From assembly GCA_028696935.1 (NCBI GenBank), contig JAQVGE010000078.1, positions 1 to 5,121 of the forward strand: a DNA stretch of 5,121 nt. Direction: 5' to 3'. The notes beneath the pieces are model-generated. The model saw only the letters and a list, made by a program, of their open reading frames with translations, ran no database searches and had not been told where the DNA came from. Origin of the DNA: Minisyncoccota bacterium. Lineage in GTDB: Bacteria; Patescibacteria; Paceibacteria; UBA9973. Of this stretch, positions 1 to 5,086 are shown piece after piece. Made by a program: the position numbers and the translations under genes. Numbering within the stretch: position 1 is the stretch's first letter; every line of letters begins with the position of its first letter.

Positions 1-2349
1 AATATAAACAGAGAAGCAGACAAAGAATATAGACCTAGCGACTGGAACAGAAACTCCAAAACGGAGAAGTTGATAATAAATTATGAAGGTAAGAAGAGAA
101 GTAATTATTCCAACACCAAAAGACAAGAGCTTAACTTCGTTACTGAGCATTTTTTTACTTTTTGATTTTTTAATTCCTCTATCTAGGTTTTCGTCATAAG
201 CATATGCTAGAGCGGGTAAACTTCCAGTAAATAGATTAACCCAGATTATTTGAAGTGCGTTTATTGGAATATCGACATACATAATCAAACTTCCTCCAAT
301 CACAAGAATTTCATCAAGAGAGTTAGACATTAAATAGACAAAGGTTTTTCTGATATTTGTCATGATTCTTCTACCCTCATCAATCGCCATGCTAATAGTT
401 TGGAAATTATTATCAAGTAGAACTAAATCAGCCGCACTTTGGGCCACATCACTTCCTGTCCCTAGTGATATTCCAATATCCATAGCTTTTAGAGCTGGAG
501 CATCATTTACTCCATCTCCCGTCATCGCAACAACTTCACCCAGTTTTTGATAAAGATTACCAATCCTAAGTTTATCTTCGGGTGTTACTCTAGCAAAGAC
601 TTTTATTTTTGGGATTACTTCTAGCAATTGCTCATCACTCATTTGATGAATATCTTCACCAACTAACACCTCATTGTCTGAAACTTCCCAGTTTAAGCTT
701 TTAGCGACTGAGATGGCTGTCCCTTTTAAATCTCCGGTGATAATAATAACTTTTGCTCCATGAGCTTCAATGTTTTTAATAGCTTCTGGAACTTCTTCTC
801 GAACAGGGTCAAAGAAAGACAAGATACCTTCAAACTTAATATCTTTAATTGTTTTATTGTTTATTCCTTCTTTATTTTCAGAAGTAAAAGACCCAATCGC
901 AATTAATCTTTTCCCGTCGATACTAGCTTTCTGAATCCAAGATAATATTTTTAAATAAGAATCTTTATCTATTTTAGATTTTTCCAAAAGAATATCTGGA
1001 GCTCCCATGATAACAAAATTTTTATTGTTTTTTGAGACAGAGAACTTATTAGAAGAATTGAAAGGTAGATGTAATAATTTTTTACCAATGAGTATTTGTT
1101 CAAGAGAAAAATTATGTGAAAGTGCCGCTTTGGCTATATTTACTTCTAATGGATGACCAACGAAATTCCAATTTTCTCTAGCTTCCTTGGGATTTTGGAT
1201 TAAGACATTAACATTTTGGATAGCCATTCCTAGTATATTTTTTTGGGAAGGGGATAGTGTTTTAACACCTACCGAAGAATAGTCTTTTTCAATTAAAGCT
1301 TGATAATCATGAATATCAACAAGTTTCATGTCAGCCTTAGTCAATGTTCCTGTTTTGTCTGTCATTATTAGAGTTGCTGATCCTAGGGTCTCGGCTGCTG
1401 ATAATTTTCGGACGATACCTTTTTTAGAAGCAATTCTTTCAGCCCCAACTGATAAAATAACCGTCAGAGCAATCGGAAGAGCTTCGGGGACTGCTCCTAC
1501 TGCGACAGCCGCTGAAAGAATCATCATTTGTAGAACTGGTTCTCCTCTTGATACTCCTAAAACAAAAATGGCTGAAATTATAAAAAGAGCCAATATAAAA
1601 ATATACCAAGATAGTTGATTCACTCCTTTTTGGATTGGGGTAGGAACTCTATCTGTTTTTGAAACCAAACTAGCGATTTTTCCTATCTCTGTCTTACTTC
1701 CAGTCTCAGTGATAACAGCAGTTGCAAAACCTTCAATAATTAAAGTTCCAGCATAGACCATGTTTATTCGGTCAGCCATAGGTGTAGATTCTTCAACAAT
1801 GTCTTCTTTCTTAATTTCAGGTAATGATTCACCTGTCAGGATTGCTTCATCAACCTTAAAATTATTAGTTGAAATTAAACGAGCATCGGCTGGTACACGA
1901 GTCCCATAAGATAGCTTTATTATGTCTCCTGGGACTAATAAGGATGATTCTATTTCTTCTTCTTTATTGTCTCTAATAACTCTAGAGCGGTCTTTAATAT
2001 AACTCTCAAGTTTTTCTAAGGTATTCTCAGCCTGATATTCGCGATAAAAACCAAGACCTGCATTTATTAAAATAGCCGCAATAATCACTGACATATTAAG
2101 CCATTCTTGTAAGAGGCCAGTTAGAACAACCGCTCCCATAAGAATAAAAATGAGAGGGCTAACTAATTGTTTGATTATTAATTTAGGGACACTTAGAGTC
2201 TTTTTTTTCTTGAAATCATTTAAACCAAAAATTTCTAATCTTTTTTGTGATTCTTCTTGTGATAATCCACTAAGAGATGATGATAATTTTTCTAAAACTT
2301 CATTACTTTCAAAAAACCAAGGGTTTTTTACTGTTTCTTTATATTCCAT
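1..2349 (-). CDS. P-type cation-transporting ATPase (P2-like), 3' end outside window
   Basis: This is an integral membrane pump that uses ATP, through an aspartyl-phosphate intermediate, to move a cation. The 783 codons seen run in one frame and leave the window before a stop. An N-terminal cation-ATPase domain covers about residues 5-60, with M1-M2 at about 62-104. The actuator loop has TGES at 172-175, and M4 has PEALP at 288-292. The phosphorylation motif DKTGTLT starts at Asp331. Further motifs are MGAPD at 448-452, DPVR at 514-517, TGD at 538-540 and TGDGVNDAP at 610-618. M5 has Glu680, and M6 has Asn705-Thr708-Gly709. All catalytic motifs are intact. P2-type pumps usually have about 880-920 residues, so M8-M10 should lie beyond the left edge. 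The ATG at 2349 is chosen because an in-frame TAA lies about eight codons upstream and only weak GTG/TTG options lie between. The ion is uncertain because several canonical calcium ligands are replaced. Confidence 0.95.
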   Translation of the reverse strand, partial: MEYKETVKNPWFFESNEVLEKLSSSLSGLSQEESQKRLEIFGLNDFKKKKTLSVPKLIIKQLVSPLIFILMGAVVLTGLLQEWLNMSVIIAAILINAGLGFYREYQAENTLEKLESYIKDRSRVIRDNKEEEIESSLLVPGDIIKLSYGTRVPADARLISTNNFKVDEAILTGESLPEIKKEDIVEESTPMADRINMVYAGTLIIEGFATAVITETGSKTEIGKIASLVSKTDRVPTPIQKGVNQLSWYIFILALFIISAIFVLGVSRGEPVLQMMILSAAVAVGAVPEALPIALTVILSVGAERIASKKGIVRKLSAAETLGSATLIMTDKTGTLTKADMKLVDIHDYQALIEKDYSSVGVKTLSPSQKNILGMAIQNVNVLIQNPKEARENWNFVGHPLEVNIAKAALSHNFSLEQILIGKKLLHLPFNSSNKFSVSKNNKNFVIMGAPDILLEKSKIDKDSYLKILSWIQKASIDGKRLIAIGSFTSENKEGINNKTIKDIKFEGILSFFDPVREEVPEAIKNIEAHGAKVIIITGDLKGTAISVAKSLNWEVSDNEVLVGEDIHQMSDEQLLEVIPKIKVFARVTPEDKLRIGNLYQKLGEVVAMTGDGVNDAPALKAMDIGISLGTGSDVAQSAADLVLLDNNFQTISMAIDEGRRIMTNIRKTFVYLMSNSLDEILVIGGSLIMYVDIPINALQIIWVNLFTGSLPALAYAYDENLDRGIKKSKSKKMLSNEVKLLSFGVGIITSLLTFIIYYQLLRFGVSVPVARSIFFVCFSVYI

Positions 2350-2355
2350 AAAGTT

Positions 2356-2385
2356 ATTATACACCAAAAATATTTATTTTTTGAA
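2356..2385 (-). promoter_or_regulatory. Promoter of the P-type ATPase gene
   Basis: A perfect TATAAT lies at 2361-2356 on the minus strand, preceded directly by TG. The best -35 candidate is TTCAAA at 2385-2380 with an 18-bp spacer, which is weak. The -10 box ends six bases before the ATG at 2349, so the transcript should start at or within a base of the start codon. This predicts a leaderless mRNA. No Shine-Dalgarno sequence is present. The location of the -10 is clear; the start site is inferred. Confidence 0.65.
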
Positions 2386-2400
2386 TAAGAACTTCATCAT

Positions 2401-2427
2401 AAAAAACAAAAAACCACCTTGCGGCGG
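2401..2427 (-). terminator. Rho-independent terminator of the small RNA
   Basis: On the minus strand, CCGCC (2427-2423), loop GCAA (2422-2419) and GGTGG (2418-2414) form a 5-bp GC-rich stem with one G-U pair. Six T, one G and six more T follow, down to 2401. This is a textbook intrinsic terminator, and the stem is a strikingly GC-rich spot in an AT-rich intergenic region. On the plus strand the downstream T-run is poor, so it should act mainly on minus-strand transcription. Confidence 0.85.
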
Positions 2428-2471
2428 AATTTTGCACATTGGAGAATTGTCTTGCGACAACTAACCAATGT
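2401..2471 (-). ncRNA. Putative small structured RNA, about 70 nt
   Basis: No known RNA family is recognised. The call rests on a complete small transcription unit: promoter, foldable RNA and intrinsic terminator. From the predicted start at 2471, ACAUUGG (2471-2465) pairs perfectly with CCAAUGU (2442-2436). A 2x2 internal loop (UU/CU) follows, then a second 7-bp helix, AGUUGUC (2462-2456) with GACAAUU (2451-2445), which has one G-U pair and a GCAA tetraloop. An 8-nt linker leads to the terminator hairpin CCGCC-GCAA-GGUGG and U-tracts. Both hairpins are capped by C(GCAA)G, a stable GNRA loop. It sits between the divergent DedA and ATPase genes and ends about 50 bp before the ATPase start codon. 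It could be a trans-acting sRNA, or a leader/attenuator for the ATPase. No protein of useful length is encoded. Confidence 0.65.
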
Positions 2472-2477
2472 CCAATC

Positions 2478-2506
2478 ATTATACAAAAATATTTAATTTA
2501 TGTAAA
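2478..2506 (-). promoter_or_regulatory. Promoter of the small RNA
   Basis: The -35 box is TTTACA (2506-2501), followed by a 17-bp spacer and a perfect TATAAT (2483-2478) on the minus strand. This is the best-spaced minus-strand sigma-70 promoter in the window. The expected start is near 2471, exactly where the first helix of the RNA begins. Confidence 0.7.
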
Positions 2507-2514
2507 TAAAAGTA

Positions 2515-2523
2515 TGTGGATAA
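2515..2523 (-). promoter_or_regulatory. Candidate DnaA box
   Basis: The minus strand reads TTATCCACA, an exact match to the consensus 9-mer bound by DnaA. It lies upstream of the small RNA promoter in an AT-rich divergent intergenic region. It is the only perfect copy I see in the window. A chance match is quite possible, and there is no cluster of boxes or dnaA/dnaN neighbour to suggest an origin. Confidence 0.3.
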
Positions 2524-2557
2524 CCTATTAATTGTAAAAAGCCCTAAAAATAAAAAT

Positions 2558-2586
2558 TTGCTTTAAAAATAATGACAAGATAAAAT
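2558..2586 (+). promoter_or_regulatory. Promoter of the DedA-family gene
   Basis: TTGCTT (2558-2563), a 17-bp spacer and TAAAAT (2581-2586) match the sigma-70 pattern on the plus strand. Transcription would start near 2593, giving a leader of about 21 nt. The leader has no Shine-Dalgarno sequence before the ATG at 2614. Confidence 0.6.
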
Positions 2587-2613
2587 AGGTAAGATTATTT
2601 TAATTCAAATTTT

Positions 2614-3246
2614 ATGCTAATCAATATATTTAACTTTTTTCTTAGTATAACAGAAGGTCTGGGTTATATGGGTGTTTTTATTTTGATGGTAGTTGAAAGT
2701 TCTTTTATTCCAATGCCATCAGAAATAATAATTCCTCCAGCTGCTTATTTAGCAAGTCTGGGGAAGATGAATATTTTTTTAATTATAGTTTTAGGTGTTT
2801 TGGGTAGTTTGGTAGGGGCTATCTTTAATTATTTTTTGGCTTATTATTTAGGACGACCAGTTATCTATCGTTTAGCCAACCATCGGATTGCGAGATTTCT
2901 TCTTCTTAATCCAGAAAAAATAAAAAGGGCTGAAGAATATTTTTTAAATAACTCCAAATCAGCAACTTTTATTGGTAGATTAATTCCTGTTATTAGGCAG
3001 TTGATTTCCTTGCCGGCTGGTTTTTGTCGGATGCCTTTTGGGTGGTTTGTTTTTTATACAACAATAGGTTCTTTTTTGTGGGTAAGTCTTTTAGCTGGTC
3101 TCGGTTATTTTTTGGGTCAAAATCAAGAATTACTCGAAAAATATTATAACGAAATTGCTTGGGTCTTAATAATCTTTGGTGTGATTTGGTTTTTAGTGAA
3201 AATAATTAAAATACAGACTCGCAAGAGTATCACCAAAAAAAGCTAA
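2614..3246 (+). CDS. DedA family membrane protein (VTT/SNARE-associated domain)
   Basis: This 210-residue polytopic inner-membrane protein belongs to the DedA family (VTT fold). Family members are linked to membrane potential, envelope integrity and, for some, flipping of undecaprenyl phosphate or other lipids. Visible family marks are Glu28 with the re-entrant segment FIPMPSE (31-37), then a glycine-rich helix ending YYLGR (77-81). The signature FIGRLIPVIRQ (119-129) carries Arg122, Pro125 and Arg128 and leads into SLPAG (132-136). C-terminal helices (about 145-170 and 180-197) are followed by a basic tail. Length is normal for the family (about 200-220). ATG 2614 fits the usual short N-terminus before the first amphipathic helix. 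Its last 54 bp overlap the convergent TVP38-like gene. The transported substrate cannot be told from the sequence. Confidence 0.92.
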   Translation: MLINIFNFFLSITEGLGYMGVFILMVVESSFIPMPSEIIIPPAAYLASLGKMNIFLIIVLGVLGSLVGAIFNYFLAYYLGRPVIYRLANHRIARFLLLNPEKIKRAEEYFLNNSKSATFIGRLIPVIRQLISLPAGFCRMPFGWFVFYTTIGSFLWVSLLAGLGYFLGQNQELLEKYYNEIAWVLIIFGVIWFLVKIIKIQTRKSITKKS

Positions 3247-3786
3247 AATTAAAGCATAAATTAAATAACCGAAAATTATTATAGTTATAAATTTTCGAGG
3301 TGAAATAGCTGATAAACCAAAGGCAGCTGTTGTAATATCTACAGGAAAGATTGGGATAAAATAAAAAACGAGTAACCAGTTTTCATTTCGATTTATTAAT
3401 CTTTCATATCTTTCTATTTTATTTTTATTAAATATTTTAAAGGCAATTAAACGCCCGTACTTTTTTACTAGTAAAAATAAAATTGTTGTACCAATTACAT
3501 TTCCCAGATAGATATAAAAAGCTCCTAAGAGGGGTCCAAAAAGAAAACCGGCAGTCAGGGCTGGAATAAAACCTGGAACAGGAGCAATCATAACCTCTAA
3601 TGAAATTACTAAAATTAAAATTATTGAACCAATTGCCCCAAAAGATTTTATAAAATTTTGTAGGGATTCCTGAGATGAAAATATACCACCAATATCCCAA
3701 TTGATAGAATAAATTGCAAGAATAATAGCTAGAAATATAGTTAAAATAAAAATTTTTTTAGCTTTATGTTTTGTTATTTTTATCAT
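3193..3786 (-). CDS. TVP38/TMEM64 family membrane protein (VTT domain)
   Basis: This 197-residue membrane protein is of the TVP38/TMEM64 type, a second branch of the same VTT superfamily as the convergent DedA gene. It has a basic N-terminus, a TM helix at about 11-28 and another at about 51-66. The conserved re-entrant region APVPGFIPALTAGFLFGP spans 68-85. The helix GAFYIYLGNVIGTTILFLL (88-106) ends in KKYGR, and a polar loop covers about 117-136. IPIFPVD (144-150), FGLSAIS (156-162) and a last helix ending in GDTLAS complete it. The arginine usually found just before the IPxxP segment appears to be Tyr142 here. Function is unknown; related proteins are thought to move lipids or act in membrane homeostasis. 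ATG 3786 follows an extended -10 promoter with a leader of about 24 nt and no Shine-Dalgarno sequence. Confidence 0.88.
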   Translation of the reverse strand: MIKITKHKAKKIFILTIFLAIILAIYSINWDIGGIFSSQESLQNFIKSFGAIGSIILILVISLEVMIAPVPGFIPALTAGFLFGPLLGAFYIYLGNVIGTTILFLLVKKYGRLIAFKIFNKNKIERYERLINRNENWLLVFYFIPIFPVDITTAAFGLSAISPRKFITIIIFGYLIYALILAFFGDTLASLYFNYFH

Positions 3787-3816
3787 GAAAAAAGTAAATC
3801 CAAGTCCAATAATTTT

Positions 3817-3825
3817 ATTATAGCA
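3817..3825 (-). promoter_or_regulatory. Extended -10 promoter of the TVP38-like gene
   Basis: The minus strand reads TGCTATAAT (3825-3817), a perfect extended -10 element. No good -35 is found at the usual spacing; extended -10 promoters can do without one. The start is predicted near 3810, about 24 nt before the ATG at 3786. Confidence 0.7.
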
Positions 3826-3834
3826 AATAAAAAG

Positions 3835-3869
3835 AAAAAGCCGTTTCTGACAAATCAGGCGTACTTTTT
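3835..3869 (-). terminator. Terminator hairpin after the MazG-like gene
   Basis: An imperfect hairpin is formed by AAAAAG (3835-3840) with CTTTTT (3864-3869), CG with CG (3842-3843 and 3860-3861), and CTGA (3847-3850) with TCAG (3855-3858) around loop CAAA. On the minus strand it begins seven bases after the MazG stop codon and ends in two T5 runs, so it probably ends that transcript. The plus strand also ends in a T run. The next gene's -10 box starts ten bases further on, so terminator and promoter are packed tightly. Confidence 0.6.
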
Positions 3870-3876
3870 AAATCTT

Positions 3877-4185
3877 CTAAATAAAACGATTTTTATCACG
3901 ACCATTTTTCTTTTCCATTGATTTATTAAAAGCTTTATCTAAATCAATACCGTGAGAATTTGCCAAACAAGCAAGAGCAAATAATACATCTCCAATTTCA
4001 CATTCCAATCCATCTGTTTTTTCTCCGTCTTTTTTCTTTTTATAACCATGGAGATGAGAAACCTCTCTGGCTATTTCGCCAATTTCTTCTTGGAGCTGAG
4101 CGCAAATTTCAAATGGAGGAAAATACTTAACTTTATGTTGAGGTTGGGATACCCATTCTTCAACAGCTTTTTGAATTTTGTTCAT
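3877..4185 (-). CDS. MazG-like nucleotide pyrophosphohydrolase (short, YpjD-like)
   Basis: This 102-residue cytoplasmic all-alpha NTP pyrophosphohydrolase of the single-domain MazG/YpjD type would hydrolyse (d)NTPs to the monophosphate and pyrophosphate, as a nucleotide house-cleaning activity. The paired metal-binding motifs are EEIGE (Glu34, Glu37) and ECEIGD (Glu63, Asp66). LACLANSHGIDL (71-82) follows, then the C-terminal basic motif GRDKNRF (95-101), typical of short MazG proteins. Length matches the short family. The frame is open 44 codons further upstream, to 4317, but that extension overlaps the next gene and does not look like MazG sequence. The ATG at 4185, about 19 nt after the predicted transcript start, gives the family's usual N-terminus. 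It ends in TAG just before a terminator hairpin. No Shine-Dalgarno sequence is seen. The exact substrate is unknown. Confidence 0.93.
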   Translation of the reverse strand: MNKIQKAVEEWVSQPQHKVKYFPPFEICAQLQEEIGEIAREVSHLHGYKKKKDGEKTDGLECEIGDVLFALACLANSHGIDLDKAFNKSMEKKNGRDKNRFI

Positions 4186-4210
4186 AACTATTAAATTTAA
4201 TATTTTTTTG

Positions 4211-4238
4211 ATTATACTCTTAATTTTAAGATTGTAAA
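4211..4238 (-). promoter_or_regulatory. Promoter of the MazG-like gene
   Basis: TTTACA (4238-4233), a 16-bp spacer and a perfect TATAAT (4216-4211) lie on the minus strand. The transcript should start near 4204, about 19 nt before the ATG at 4185. The leader is nearly all A and T, with no Shine-Dalgarno sequence. The -35 box touches the right-hand arm of the palindrome at 4238-4264. Confidence 0.65.
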
Positions 4239-4264
4239 ATAGAAAATAATGATTATTTTCTATT
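4238..4264. repeat. 27-bp perfect palindrome over the stop codon of the DUF3298 gene
   Basis: Two 13-bp arms, AATAGAAAATAAT and ATTATTTTCTATT, flank a single central G at 4251. On the minus strand the first arm contains the last codons and the TAA stop (4255-4253) of the DUF3298 gene, and a short T run follows the second arm. As RNA it would form about a 12-bp AU stem with a 3-nt loop. It could be a weak terminator for the upstream gene, an mRNA 3'-end stabiliser, or an operator next to the MazG promoter. Confidence 0.7.
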
Positions 4265-5068
4265 AACTTCAAAAGAGGGCATCCCGATAACGTAAGGTCC
4301 AACTTGGTATTGGGCAAAATATATTTTTATTTTATCTTTCGTAAAGGTGAAGACCTCGAAGTTTTCTTCTTTGGGTTCAGTTCCAATTTCAATCATCTCC
4401 AATAAACTTTTTTCATATGAATCTTCGTTTCCCTCACTAGATGTAATATATTCTCTTTTTAAATAGTTGCGAGATTCGTCTGACAAGTATTTCAAGAAAT
4501 CAATTTTTTCCGAGAAAAGATCACGAAGAAGTAATATCTTTTTATTTCTTACGTCATAGTTAAAAGGAACATTAACTACATATCCATGAGCACCTCCCTC
4601 GTAACTATCAATTTTTAAAAGAAAACTTATGTAATTAGGATTACTTTGAATAACTTCGAAATTAGAATGTAGATAGAATTTATTTTCTTCGTTGGGGGTT
4701 GGGTTTATATTACTGTTATCTGTCTGAGTTTCATAACGTGCTTTCCAATTTTCTTCACTAACAACTTTATGGTTCTCTATTCTGTCTTTAATAAAATCTT
4801 CAATTTTTAAATTAAAGGCTACATCCGCTTTTTTAAAATATGGGTAACTAATATCAATATTTGTATACAAGTTTTCGTTTGTTACAATTTTTCTTATTTC
4901 ATAAGAGTCAACCACAACAACTTCAGTATTTTCTGGTGTTTTTTCTTCGACATTGTTTTCATTTGTGTAAATTTCTGTCTTGGTTTGTTTTTTTATAATT
5001 ATTAAAAAAATCACTATTAAGATAATAATAAGTAGGGGAATTAGGTATTTTTTGTTAGATGTTTTCAT
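4253..5068 (-). CDS. Membrane-anchored DUF3298 (RsiV-like C-terminal) domain protein
   Basis: This 271-residue protein has one N-terminal signal anchor (residues 8-25, preceded by lysines) and a large domain predicted outside the membrane. A Glu/Asn-rich linker (about 26-55) leads to a DUF4163-like half (about 56-150) with the segment ISYPYFKKADVAFN (73-86). Next comes the glycine motif YEGGAHGY (156-163). The DUF3298 half has the pattern NYDVRNKKILLLRDLF, and near the end QYQVGPYVIGMPSFEV. These marks match the extracytoplasmic domain of RsiV and PdaC-related proteins. RsiV itself binds lysozyme and controls a sigma factor. Here no sigma factor lies next door and the short cytoplasmic tail has no anti-sigma domain, so that role is not supported. 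There is no lipobox cysteine and no visible catalytic domain. ATG 5068 is the only reasonable start before the lysine-rich anchor. It lies only about 3 nt after the predicted transcript start. Confidence 0.82.
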   Translation of the reverse strand: MKTSNKKYLIPLLIIILIVIFLIIIKKQTKTEIYTNENNVEEKTPENTEVVVVDSYEIRKIVTNENLYTNIDISYPYFKKADVAFNLKIEDFIKDRIENHKVVSEENWKARYETQTDNSNINPTPNEENKFYLHSNFEVIQSNPNYISFLLKIDSYEGGAHGYVVNVPFNYDVRNKKILLLRDLFSEKIDFLKYLSDESRNYLKREYITSSEGNEDSYEKSLLEMIEIGTEPKEENFEVFTFTKDKIKIYFAQYQVGPYVIGMPSFEVNRK

Positions 5069-5077
5069 AATTTTTAT

Positions 5078-5086
5078 ATTATAACA
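5078..5086 (-). promoter_or_regulatory. Extended -10 promoter of the DUF3298 gene
   Basis: The minus strand reads TGTTATAAT (5086-5078), a perfect extended -10 element. No clear -35 is present at the usual spacing. The box ends nine bases before the ATG at 5068, so the leader would be only two or three nucleotides and the mRNA almost leaderless. From 5087 to the window end nothing else is recognised. Confidence 0.65.

Noticed and set aside
362..550. Plus-strand open frame of 62 codons
   Set aside because: It is antisense to the GDGVNDAP-M5 region of the ATPase, has no family features and looks like a codon shadow.
1328..1618. Plus-strand open frame of 96 codons
   Set aside because: It is antisense to the phosphorylation site and M4 region of the ATPase, a highly conserved coding stretch. 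No promoter or recognisable domain is seen.
2150..2464. Plus-strand open frame of 104 codons crossing the ATPase start and the small RNA
   Set aside because: Its sequence is low complexity and unlike any family. It runs through the terminator and promoter elements of the other strand and has no promoter of its own.
2401..2471. Known metal or fluoride riboswitch upstream of the ATPase
   Set aside because: The conserved bases of the yybP-ykoY, NiCo and fluoride classes are not seen, and the pre-terminator part is a simple long hairpin of about 36 nt.
2350..2613. Replication origin, suggested by a DnaA box in AT-rich DNA
   Set aside because: There is only one perfect box, with no box cluster and no dnaA, dnaN or other origin-linked genes.
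3437..3700. Minus-strand open frame of 87 codons inside the TVP38-like gene
   Set aside because: It is a shifted-frame shadow of a gene with clear family motifs.
3795..3810. TVP38-gene leader sharing ATTGGAC-TTGG with the 5' end of the small RNA, hinting at base-pairing or common control
   Set aside because: The match is short and gapped. With this base composition it could be chance, and the complementary stretch to the RNA's 3' arm is only about six bases.
4186..4317. Upstream extension of the MazG-like frame to an ATG at 4317
   Set aside because: The extra 44 residues do not resemble MazG, overlap the DUF3298 gene end and the palindrome, and lie upstream of the predicted promoter.
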